From positions 1-6,229 of the forward strand of contig JAUNKI010000120.1 in NCBI GenBank assembly GCA_030532815.1: a DNA stretch of 6,229 nt. The letters run 5' to 3'. The position numbers and the translations under genes were made by a program. This DNA is from Leptotrichiaceae bacterium (GTDB taxonomy: Bacteria; Fusobacteriota; Fusobacteriia; Fusobacteriales; Leptotrichiaceae). Positions 1 through 6,224 of the stretch are shown one piece after another; position 1 is the stretch's first letter; every line of letters starts with the position of its first letter. The notes under the pieces are model-generated. The model ran no database searches. It saw nothing but the letters and a program-made list of their open reading frames with translations, and was not told where the DNA came from.

Positions 1-54
1 ATAATATTTTACTATTTATAATAACTTTATTTTATTCAAATATTTTAAATTTTT

Positions 55-1017
55 CTAAATATCCCTATTATGCATAATTAATGCGGCTGCACCTTTTATA
101 CCTGCATTTTCTCCCAATTCTCCGAATGCAAATTTTAAATTGTCTATAGTCATTTTCAATGCATATTTATGAAGGTGCTTTTCAACTCCTTTTATAATTA
201 TATTTCCCGCTTTTGAAACTCCCCCTCCAAAAATTATTATTTCAGGATTTATTATATTAAGGAGTGTTCCTATTCCGTGAGCAAGACTGTCACAGAAACG
301 ATCCACTATTTCCATTGCCGCCTTGTCTCCTTTTTTAGCTTCGCTGAAAATATGATATGAATCAAGTTTATCCAAATTTCCGTTTGTTACTTGAAACAAT
401 GTGCTGTTATTATTATTTTCAAGAATAATTTTTCCTTCTCTTACTATTCCCGTAGCCGAACAGTAAGTTTCAAGACATCCTTTCAGTCCGCATCCGCATT
501 TATGCCCGTCTTTCTTTATAACAATATGACCGAATTCTCCTCCCGCACCTGTAGCTCCTGAAAGTATTTTTCCGTCAACTATTATTCCTGCTGCAATTCC
601 TGTTCCGATGGGAATTGTTATACTGCTTTTATAACCTTTCCCTGCCCCGTAAAGTTGTTCACCCAATGCTATTACTTTCACATCGTTTCCTATTTTTACT
701 TTTTTTCCTGTTATTTCCTCAAACATTTTCTTGGCAGGAAAATCATTCCCCCATGAAAAATTTGCAGCTATTTTTACAATGGACTCATCTACTACGGGAC
801 CGGGTATTCCTACACCCACACCTTCTATATCCGCCATATTTATTGAAATTCCGTCTGCCATTTTCCCTACAGTTTCCCATATTCTTTTTATGGTATTTTC
901 AGGTCCTTTTGAAGATTCCGTTTTTATACTCCGAGTACTTAAAATTTCTCCTTTTTCATTTAATATTCCGATTTTGGTATTTGTTCCCCCTATATCAATT
1001 CCTGCAAAATATTTCAT
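55..1017 (-). CDS. ROK-family sugar kinase (glucokinase / N-acetylhexosamine kinase type)
   Basis: A 320-aa cytoplasmic kinase predicted to transfer phosphate from ATP to a hexose or N-acetylhexosamine, probably at O6. Seen: the N-terminal phosphate-binding motif DIGGTNTK (residues 8-15), GIPGP (70-74), the GND block with the probable catalytic base Asp112, the ExGH motif (Glu161-His164), and the ROK zinc site formed by His164 with Cys174, Cys176 and Cys181 in CGCGLKGCLE. GGGVS near the C-terminus is the second nucleotide-binding segment. Length is normal and there is no N-terminal helix-turn-helix, so this is a kinase and not a ROK repressor. The ATG follows GGAG (1026-1029) by 8 nt and lies 21 nt after the sulfatase stop. 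Odd point: NDVK replaces the usual NDAN at the catalytic Asp. Overall it resembles glucokinases. In this operon a role on GlcNAc or GalNAc released by the phosphorylase is an inference. The 54 nt downstream show no GC-rich terminator hairpin. Confidence 0.9.
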   Translation of the reverse strand: MKYFAGIDIGGTNTKIGILNEKGEILSTRSIKTESSKGPENTIKRIWETVGKMADGISINMADIEGVGVGIPGPVVDESIVKIAANFSWGNDFPAKKMFEEITGKKVKIGNDVKVIALGEQLYGAGKGYKSSITIPIGTGIAAGIIVDGKILSGATGAGGEFGHIVIKKDGHKCGCGLKGCLETYCSATGIVREGKIILENNNNSTLFQVTNGNLDKLDSYHIFSEAKKGDKAAMEIVDRFCDSLAHGIGTLLNIINPEIIIFGGGVSKAGNIIIKGVEKHLHKYALKMTIDNLKFAFGELGENAGIKGAAALIMHNRDI

Positions 1018-1038
1018 ATTTTCCGCTCCATTCTTTAT

Positions 1039-2562
1039 TTAAATATGATTTTTCAAAAAATTCAGAGTAGGTTTTGCTGTTTTTCCTGCTTTAAGTTTCC
1101 CCTTTTCCACATATCCCTCTTCTCTTCCTGAAAGACTTCCAATTAAATATTTTCTGAGTTTGGAAACTGTTTTTTCATATTTTTTTTCATTTATCAGATT
1201 AACTTCTTCATTTTTATCTGAAAAAAGATGAAAGAGCTGTTCTTCTCCGGTATAGGAATACCATATATATTTCCATTCTTCTGTTAAAATATACTGAGAT
1301 GAATATACTCCCATTTCATGTTCTCCATGTAAAAATTTACGTATTTCTTTCTTTTTATCTGCTGTTTTATTTTCCATTAACGATACAAGAGACTTTCCGT
1401 CAATTTCCTGAACTTTTTCCCCTGTTCCAAGTTCTACAAGAGTCGGTAGTATGTCCATAAGCTCTACAATTCCGTCAATCTGCTTTCCGTTAAAACTTTC
1501 CTCTGATAATGATGAAAATTTTCTGTCATGTATAATTAACGGAACATGTATACTTCCCTGATATGGAAACGCCTTTCTGAATAAATTATGCTCTCCCAGC
1601 TGATCGCCGTGATCCGAAACGAAAGCGATAACAGTATCTTCGAGCAAATCATGCTCTTCAAGACCTATTAAAAATCTTCCTATCTGATGATCAATGTGAG
1701 TTACGGAACCGTAATATGCAGCTGTCGCTCTTTTTATTTCATGTTCGGGAAGAATTCCCGTTTTTGCCGTTGTAGAATATGTTTTTTTGGAATATTCCCT
1801 ATTTTCTTCCCATTTTCCCGTTACAGGCTCTGAAAGGTTTTCAGACTGCTCCATATACATATTGAAATAATATTCAGGAGGATCAAGAGGAGAATGAGGT
1901 CTCACAAAGGACAGTTTCAGAAAGAAAGGCATCGTCGGATCTCTTTTTTTGAGAAAATCCAGTCCTCTCGTTACAACCCAGTTAGTCGGATGATATTTTT
2001 CCTCATACTGCCATGGTCTCGCCACCCATGAATTACAGTCAAGTCCTGCATCAGTAATGTCCGTATCACTGCCCAGTTTTTCTTTCAGCCAGTCCAGATA
2101 ATCATCACTTTGTGTAAACTGTTCAGAATACTGACCTTTGTATTTCCTGTTTTTATGAAGATAGCCGTCATGAAGCTCTACATGATGAAATCCGCACAGT
2201 CTTCTTGAAGGATATACATGAAGTTTTCCTATGCATTTTGTATAATATCCTTTTTCAGAAAATGCACTTCCCAAAGTAGTATCATAATTCCATTCTATTC
2301 CTTCCTCATATCCTACACGTCCATGATTTTCAGGCTTTAACCCTGTCATAAGACTTGCACGTGCAGGAATACATGACGGAACTGAACAGTAAGCATTTGT
2401 AAAGTTATATCCTTCAGCTGCCAGCTGGTTCAAATTGGGAGTGGATATTATTTCATTTCCGTTTATTCCCAGACAGTCATATCTTAGCTGATCAACTACA
2501 ATCAAAACTACATTTCTTTTCATTCCTTTTTTATTTTTTCCGTTATTTTCCTGTTTTTTCAC
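1039..2562 (-). CDS. Cytoplasmic Cys-type sulfatase (sulfatase S1 / alkaline phosphatase superfamily)
   Basis: A 507-aa sulfatase predicted to hydrolyse a sulfate ester. Seen: the first beta strand VVLIVVDQLRYD with metal ligand Asp24, the formylglycine motif C-I-P-A-R with Cys64 and Arg68 followed by ASLMTG, GKLH with Lys113 and His115, RPHSP with His223, and the metal-binding SDHGDQLGEH with Asp317 and His318. Family knowledge: Cys64 must be oxidised to formylglycine, in anaerobes by a radical-SAM maturase (anSME); none is encoded here. The N-terminus is Lys/Asn-rich and leads straight into the catalytic fold. There is no signal peptide or lipobox, so it should act in the cytoplasm on an imported substrate. 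The GTG start is chosen because AAGGAG sits 7 nt upstream; the internal ATG at codon 14 has a GGA too close to serve. It lies 19 nt after the small membrane gene. The substrate is not determinable from sequence; a sulfated HexNAc or galactose in a mucin-type disaccharide fits the neighbours. A phosphonate or phosphodiester hydrolase is a less likely alternative. Confidence 0.9.
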   Translation of the reverse strand: MKKQENNGKNKKGMKRNVVLIVVDQLRYDCLGINGNEIISTPNLNQLAAEGYNFTNAYCSVPSCIPARASLMTGLKPENHGRVGYEEGIEWNYDTTLGSAFSEKGYYTKCIGKLHVYPSRRLCGFHHVELHDGYLHKNRKYKGQYSEQFTQSDDYLDWLKEKLGSDTDITDAGLDCNSWVARPWQYEEKYHPTNWVVTRGLDFLKKRDPTMPFFLKLSFVRPHSPLDPPEYYFNMYMEQSENLSEPVTGKWEENREYSKKTYSTTAKTGILPEHEIKRATAAYYGSVTHIDHQIGRFLIGLEEHDLLEDTVIAFVSDHGDQLGEHNLFRKAFPYQGSIHVPLIIHDRKFSSLSEESFNGKQIDGIVELMDILPTLVELGTGEKVQEIDGKSLVSLMENKTADKKKEIRKFLHGEHEMGVYSSQYILTEEWKYIWYSYTGEEQLFHLFSDKNEEVNLINEKKYEKTVSKLRKYLIGSLSGREEGYVEKGKLKAGKTAKPTLNFLKNHI

Positions 2563-2569
2563 TACAGTT

Positions 2570-2575
2570 CTCCTT
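2570..2575 (-). promoter_or_regulatory. Ribosome binding site fixing the GTG start of the sulfatase
   Basis: On the minus strand AAGGAG lies 7 nt before GTG at 2562. The next in-frame ATG (2523) has only a GGA directly against it, so the GTG start with 13 extra residues is favoured. Confidence 0.75.
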
Positions 2576-2581
2576 AAAATC

Positions 2582-2749
2582 CTATTTATATTTTCTGTTG
2601 TAAATCCAGAGCAGTATGATTAATCCCGACAATCCTGCAAACATTCTGAATAAATGACCTGTCGACTGCTGACTGTGTCCATTTATAATAAGTGCCGTAA
2701 AAATAACAAATAAAACCGAATAACTTAAAACTTTTATTGCAGTATTCAT
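2582..2749 (-). CDS. Small two-helix membrane protein, 55 aa, unknown function
   Basis: A 55-aa protein with two predicted membrane segments: about residues 5-23 (VLSYSVLFVIFTALII core) and about 37-50 (GLSGLIILLWIY). A polar loop with Gln, Ser and His joins them, and the C-terminus is short and basic (NRKYK). Both termini are probably on the same side, cytoplasmic by the positive-inside rule. The chosen start is the ATG at 2749. It overlaps the stop of the phosphorylase by one base (TAATG) and has GGGAGGA 6 nt upstream. An ATG five codons earlier (2764) is in frame but lies inside the phosphorylase end, and the binding site falls after it. The overlap suggests translational coupling to the phosphorylase. 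From memory it resembles the small DUF6903-type membrane proteins seen in sugar-utilisation operons, but I cannot confirm this without a search. No catalytic motif is visible; an accessory role with the ABC importer is speculation. Confidence 0.8.
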   Translation of the reverse strand: MNTAIKVLSYSVLFVIFTALIINGHSQQSTGHLFRMFAGLSGLIILLWIYNRKYK

Positions 2750-4665
2750 TATAATTCCTCCCATATAATTTCACCTGATTTTAAGTGAACCCTCTTTCCT
2801 TCTCCTCTTTCATTATAAACTGTGGTCACCTGATCTTCCATTGAATTATTTACATATGCTATTTTATTTTTGGAAGGATATACGTGAACTTCACAATGAA
2901 TATTTGAACAGTTCCACTTATTAAATTCCTTCTCCTTATGTGCTGCATAATATAATGCCCTCATTAGCAGACGACTATTTTCATCACTGTATGGAAGCCC
3001 TGCAATATAAATTCCGCGACCCTTCCCGAAATCATGAGAGGAAAGATGAATTTCTCCGTCTGAATATTCAAGAATTTCGGTATTTTCATAAAGAGAATAT
3101 ATATTTTTCATGCTTTCTCCGAAATCAATCTCCTTTAAGAGGCTATTTTCCTTCATATCCTCAGTTATAAAATGATTTTCAGTAACTTTCGTAAAATATT
3201 TATCTGTGGAAAGACTGAAACCGAGTTCCTTATCCACTCCCAAAACCTGTGCCAGCTGAAAGAAACGCCCTCCGTATTCTTCTGCCGACGGTTCTCCGAT
3301 ACCTATAAATCCTCCTCCGTTATAAACCCATTCTCTGATTTTGGACACAAGATTCACATTTTTCCATACTTTTCCGCCTGAAAATGCAGTTCCTGCATCT
3401 CCTGCATTTATAACCACATCCACATTTTTCAGAATATCACTGTTTATAACATCATCAAAACTTATAAATGATACATCCGCAGCCATTCCGGATAATGCCT
3501 CCAAAACTCCCAGATAAGAATATATCTGCTTATAGTGAAGTGCATGGGCTACCATATGTGTCTGCCATGTACGCAGCTTTCCCCATGAATTGAGTATCGC
3601 CACTTTTAATGCACAGTAAGGTTTGCCTCCTTTTACGATATCGTATATATCTCTGAATTCATCAGAAATTTTTTCCACACATTTTACAAATTCCGGAAAT
3701 TTGTAGGCAAGACTTAAATATCCTCCGTATCCTATACGGTCCACAGGATTTCTCATAATAGCTCTTCTTGCCGTTATCCAGTTCTGTATAGTTTCAGGAA
3801 CAGGATCATTCCCTTCATAAAAAGTATCAGGGAAAAAGTAAGGCAGAAATCTTCCTTCAGTATATTTTACGTGGGGAATATCCGAAATCATTCTTAAGGT
3901 TGCTCCTCCTCCCACAGAGCCTACTACCGCATCAAGCCCTGTCTTTTCAAAGTATTTTCCGTAAGGTTCCGTTCCTATCCAGTTGTCTCCCAGAAACATC
4001 ATTGCTTCTTTTCCCCCTTCATGAACTATATCAGTCAGTTTTCTTACTTCTTCCGCAACAAATTCCTGAATAAAATCGATATAGTCCAGATACTGTTTTG
4101 TCGGTACTCTGAATGCCGTATTGTAATATCCTCTGTCTATAATGTCTTCGGCTCTCAGTCTGTATCCTCTGGCTTTTTCAAAAGCTTCAAGGGCAGCCAC
4201 CGAAACGCTCGCTCCGTAACCGAACCATTCTACAAACTTTTCTTTTCCGAGATTATTGAATACAAGTGTAAAGTGATAAAAAAATGTCGTAAATCTTACT
4301 ACATCGGTATCAGGGTTTTCTTCCAGCCATTTTTTCAAATATCTGTTCATAAAAGCATTTGATTCAGGCTGTCTTACATCAAAGGGAATGTCATGAGGCT
4401 TATTTCCCCAGTTATTTGTAATATGATTATACATCTGTGTAGGATCCCATATCATATATGCTAAAAATGAAACAGTATACTCATGAAAAGGTTTTGCATT
4501 TTTTATATGAATCAGACCTCTTTCCTTGTCAAGAGTCCAGTCAGATACAGAAACTGTTTCTTCAGATGTTCTGTCGATTACTTCCCAATACTTTTTTTCA
4601 TCATGAATATAGTCAGGTTTTATCTGTTCTGTAAAATATCCTTTCAGAAAATCAGCTGCTGGCAT
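2749..4665 (-). CDS. C-terminal fragment of the GH112 phosphorylase (638 aa) carrying the catalytic Asp
   Basis: Family homology starts at about residue 5. Seen, with B. longum equivalents recalled from memory: WDPTQMYN (73-80; Pro161 and Asn166), Arg124 (Arg210), FLGDNW with Asp227 (general acid Asp313), Ser250 (Ser336), and EGRFLPYFFPDTF with Arg272 and Tyr276 (Arg358, Tyr362). Thus every active-site residue I can place is kept, except Arg33 in the other fragment. A Rossmann-like, amidotransferase-type domain runs from about 350 (VAILNSWGK) to 580, followed by a small C-terminal beta domain. The first ATG (4665) has GGAGGA touching it with no spacer, so efficient separate translation is doubtful, although it lies 20 nt upstream of the first fragment's stop and reinitiation is possible. 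Confidence 0.8.
   Translation of the reverse strand: MPAADFLKGYFTEQIKPDYIHDEKKYWEVIDRTSEETVSVSDWTLDKERGLIHIKNAKPFHEYTVSFLAYMIWDPTQMYNHITNNWGNKPHDIPFDVRQPESNAFMNRYLKKWLEENPDTDVVRFTTFFYHFTLVFNNLGKEKFVEWFGYGASVSVAALEAFEKARGYRLRAEDIIDRGYYNTAFRVPTKQYLDYIDFIQEFVAEEVRKLTDIVHEGGKEAMMFLGDNWIGTEPYGKYFEKTGLDAVVGSVGGGATLRMISDIPHVKYTEGRFLPYFFPDTFYEGNDPVPETIQNWITARRAIMRNPVDRIGYGGYLSLAYKFPEFVKCVEKISDEFRDIYDIVKGGKPYCALKVAILNSWGKLRTWQTHMVAHALHYKQIYSYLGVLEALSGMAADVSFISFDDVINSDILKNVDVVINAGDAGTAFSGGKVWKNVNLVSKIREWVYNGGGFIGIGEPSAEEYGGRFFQLAQVLGVDKELGFSLSTDKYFTKVTENHFITEDMKENSLLKEIDFGESMKNIYSLYENTEILEYSDGEIHLSSHDFGKGRGIYIAGLPYSDENSRLLMRALYYAAHKEKEFNKWNCSNIHCEVHVYPSKNKIAYVNNSMEDQVTTVYNERGEGKRVHLKSGEIIWEEL
2756..2762 (-). 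promoter_or_regulatory. Ribosome binding site of the small membrane protein, inside the gnpA end
   Basis: GGGAGGA on the minus strand lies 6 nt before the ATG at 2749, inside the last codons of the phosphorylase. It supports the 55-aa start over the 60-aa one and makes the TAATG junction a plausible termination-reinitiation site. Confidence 0.75.
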
Positions 4666-4877
4666 TCCTCCATGTGTTTTTCGGCAAAATCATTATGTGC
4701 TCTTGCAACAAAATATGTCGTATATATTTTCGTATCCAGTTTTTTCAGTTCTTCGTCAAGTTTTGTTCCGTCACTGTCACGGATTGCGTCTGCTCCCCAA
4801 CGTTCAATAATTTCTTTTGTTTCTTTTAAAAATCCGCTCTCTGCAGGCAATGTAAATCTTCCCTTTTTTTTCGTCAT
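4644..4877 (-). CDS. N-terminal fragment of the GH112 phosphorylase (77 aa)
   Basis: This holds the start of the catalytic TIM-barrel domain: GRFTLP (6-11), WGADAIRDSDGT (27-38) with Arg33 equivalent to substrate-binding Arg32 of the B. longum enzyme, and YFVARAHND. Homology ends at Gln74; the last three residues (LIF) are out-of-frame sequence before TGA. Alone it cannot fold into an active enzyme. The start is supported by AGGAGGA at 4881-4887. Confidence 0.8.
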   Translation of the reverse strand: MTKKKGRFTLPAESGFLKETKEIIERWGADAIRDSDGTKLDEELKKLDTKIYTTYFVARAHNDFAEKHMEECQQLIF

Positions 4878-4880
4878 ACT

Positions 4881-4887
4881 TCCTCCT
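4881..4887 (-). promoter_or_regulatory. Ribosome binding site of gnpA
   Basis: AGGAGGA on the minus strand, a few bases before the ATG at 4877. It is intact, so translation of the N-terminal fragment should start normally despite the downstream frameshift. Confidence 0.7.
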
Positions 4888-4910
4888 AAATTTTAAAATC
4901 AGACTTACTG

Positions 4911-4926
4911 TAAATTCATAAATTCA
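4911..4926. repeat. Perfect 8-bp tandem repeat between the permease and gnpA
   Basis: The plus strand reads TAAATTCA twice in tandem within the 57-nt gap between the permease stop and gnpA, the longest visible spacer. No GC-rich hairpin or T-run terminator is present there, so readthrough from the permease to gnpA is expected. The repeat may be chance in AT-rich DNA. Confidence 0.4.
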
Positions 4927-4934
4927 ACAGTTTA

Positions 4935-5819
4935 TTATTCTTTTGAACCTCCCAGTGTCATTCCCTGTGTCAGTTTCTGCTGAACAAGAATATATAGTAT
5001 TAATGTAGGCAGCATTACTATAACCATTCCTGAATAGAGTATTCCGTAATGTGCCGCTCCTTTACTTGCCGCCATAAGTGACATCAGTCCTACGGGAAGG
5101 GTCTTTTTAGGTCCCGGAAGTAAAGTCAGGGCTATAATATATTCATTCCAGAATGCCAGAAAATTAAACAGTATAACAGTTATAATGCTCGGCCTTGCCA
5201 TAGGTGCCATTACTTTTACCATAGTGGTAAAATACCCTGCTCCGTCAATTGCCGCAGCTTCTTCAAAAGTCGTAGGCAATGACTGAAAAAAATTTGTAAG
5301 CAGGTAAATCGTAAAAGGAAGAGCAGTGGACATATAAATTACTGCCAGTACAAAAAGATTATCCAGAAAAAAGCTTTTTTCCGCAATTCCCGCCTGACGT
5401 AAAAATTTATCTCCTCCTAAAAGCATTAAAAATATAGGAATTACTATATAATTGACATTTATAAAAAGACCGGCTTTCATAAATGTATTCCAGAATTTTC
5501 TTCCCTTAAATTCAAATCTTGCCAGTACATATGCAGCTGGCAGCGAAACTGCAATGAGCATAACCAGTGCTATAAATGTTACAAATACTGAATTCCACAA
5601 ACTTTCTCCCATTTTCGCTTTCTGAAAGGCATCAAAAAAGTTCTGAATATAAAGTCCTTTAGGCAATGTCCACGGACTTCCGATAAATTCCGAATCCTGT
5701 TTGAAAGAGGCTATAAAAACCCATGAAACAGGTACTATAATTGATACTGCAAAAGTAACAAGTGATGTATATATAAATACTTTATACAATTTTTCCAAAC
5801 TCATTTTTTCTTTTTTCAC
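4935..5819 (-). CDS. Carbohydrate ABC transporter permease, MalG/UgpE type
   Basis: A 294-aa inner-membrane permease of the CUT1 sugar-importer class, forming the channel with the upstream permease. Six hydrophobic segments are visible at about residues 13-36, 75-98, 115-135, 152-176, 208-232 and 258-281. The large loop after helix 1 (ASFKQDSEFIGSPW to NSV) is typical of MalG-like proteins. The ATPase-coupling EAA loop is EEAAAIDGAG (186-195) followed by APMARPS. The C-terminus QGMTLGGSKE is the usual MalG-type tail. Length is normal. The GTG start at 5819 has AGGAGG with a 5-nt spacer, and the upstream permease stops 12 nt away. Specificity cannot be read from a permease; the neighbours suggest a galactosyl-HexNAc oligosaccharide, possibly sulfated. 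No ATP-binding subunit is in the window; such operons often share one encoded elsewhere. Confidence 0.92.
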   Translation of the reverse strand: MKKEKMSLEKLYKVFIYTSLVTFAVSIIVPVSWVFIASFKQDSEFIGSPWTLPKGLYIQNFFDAFQKAKMGESLWNSVFVTFIALVMLIAVSLPAAYVLARFEFKGRKFWNTFMKAGLFINVNYIVIPIFLMLLGGDKFLRQAGIAEKSFFLDNLFVLAVIYMSTALPFTIYLLTNFFQSLPTTFEEAAAIDGAGYFTTMVKVMAPMARPSIITVILFNFLAFWNEYIIALTLLPGPKKTLPVGLMSLMAASKGAAHYGILYSGMVIVMLPTLILYILVQQKLTQGMTLGGSKE

Positions 5820-5824
5820 GATAA

Positions 5825-5830
5825 CCTCCT
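5825..5830 (-). promoter_or_regulatory. Ribosome binding site fixing the GTG start of the MalG-type permease
   Basis: AGGAGG on the minus strand lies 5 nt before GTG at 5819, just after the upstream permease stop (TAG at 5832-5834). The ATG five codons later is too far from it. Confidence 0.75.
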
Positions 5831-5831
5831 T

Positions 5832-6224
5832 CTAATACTCCAAAATTTCACGATTTGTAACTGCACTTATAACACCTGACAGAAGGAAGGAAAACAAAAA
5901 TACCATAACCCCGATTGCCATTCCGTATCCGTAACTCTGATTTGTATACGCCTGTTTATACATATAGCTTAAAAATACTTCCGTAGCTCCGTCAGGTCCT
6001 CCGTCAGTCAAAGGTACTACAAGCAGAAAGCTTAAATTAATCGTACTTATTATAAAAAATGATAAAGTCGCCCTTATATTGAGCCATACAAGAGGCAGAG
6101 TAACATTGAAAAATCTGTTCATTTTTCCTGCTCCGTCAAGTTCCGCCGCTTCATACAGACTGTCAGGTATATTTGCCATTCCCGCCATATACATGACCAT
6201 ATAATAACCGATTGCCTGCCATAT
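5832..6224 (-). CDS. Carbohydrate ABC transporter permease, MalF/UgpA type, 3' part only
   Basis: The C-terminal part of the partner permease. Reading in frame from 6224 it gives IWQAIGYYMVMYMAGM, the conserved MalF-type stretch before the coupling loop. The EAA loop follows (YEAAELDGAG, then TLPLVW), then two more membrane segments with the TDGGPDGATEV loop between them, and a normal C-terminal end (SAVTNREILEY). The ATG at 6200 is an internal methionine of this motif with no ribosome binding site, so it is not the true start; about 170 N-terminal residues should lie beyond the window. Odd: an in-frame TAA at 6225-6227 directly precedes the conserved stretch, four bases from the window end. 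This implies a frameshift or a sequence error there, or a broken gene. The protein pairs with the downstream MalG-type permease, 12 nt away. Confidence 0.85.
   Translation of the reverse strand: MWQAIGYYMVMYMAGMANIPDSLYEAAELDGAGKMNRFFNVTLPLVWLNIRATLSFFIISTINLSFLLVVPLTDGGPDGATEVFLSYMYKQAYTNQSYGYGMAIGVMVFLFSFLLSGVISAVTNREILEY

Larger units (their letters stand above)
2749..4877 (-). pseudogene. gnpA: GH112 1,3-beta-galactosyl-N-acetylhexosamine phosphorylase, split by a frameshifting deletion
   Basis: The whole locus encodes a GH112 phosphorylase (synonym lnpA), which cleaves galacto-N-biose or lacto-N-biose with phosphate to alpha-Gal-1-P plus GalNAc or GlcNAc in the cytoplasm. Residues 1-74 read in one frame and hit TGA at 4644; the rest reads in another frame. 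Aligned from memory to the 751-aa Bifidobacterium longum enzyme, the first part ends at its residue 73 and the second resumes near 90-91. A stretch equivalent to about residues 74-89 is missing, a net loss of 49 nt, consistent with the observed frame change (3n+1). The junction lies within about 4651-4662. Both sides are otherwise highly conserved, so the break is recent or an assembly artefact. The start ATG at 4877 has AGGAGGA just upstream, 57 nt after the permease stop. With the missing piece the protein would be about 725 aa, near family size. Some GH112 members act on Gal-beta-1,4-rhamnose, so the exact substrate is not certain. Confidence 0.85.

Noticed and set aside
1..54. Terminator after the ROK kinase
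   Set aside because: The stretch is almost pure A/T with no GC-containing stem, so no intrinsic terminator can be supported and the operon may continue to the left.
55..1017. ROK protein as a transcriptional repressor
   Set aside because: The ATP-binding motif begins at residue 8, leaving no room for an N-terminal helix-turn-helix domain.
615..1070. Plus-strand open frames at 615-1070 and 731-1042
   Set aside because: They lie opposite the ROK kinase, have Phe/Leu/Pro-rich composition typical of antisense to AT-rich coding DNA, and show no domain or ribosome binding site.
2500..2562. Signal peptide on the sulfatase
   Set aside because: The N-terminus is Lys/Asn-rich, and the only hydrophobic stretch (VVLIVVD) is the first strand of the catalytic fold containing metal ligand Asp24.
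2586..2774. Alternative minus-strand frame of 62 aa over the small membrane protein
   Set aside because: Composition is irregular, there is no suitable ribosome binding site, and the overlapping frame has a clear site, a TAATG junction and a coherent two-helix membrane profile.
4644..4680. Programmed ribosomal frameshift in gnpA
   Set aside because: No slippery heptamer is seen at the junction, and a frameshift alone would still leave about 16 conserved residues missing.
2940..4896. Plus-strand open frames at 2940-3170, 3172-3381, 4021-4362 and 4483-4896
   Set aside because: All are antisense to the conserved GH112 coding sequence, with low-complexity Phe/Ser-rich translations and no recognisable family.
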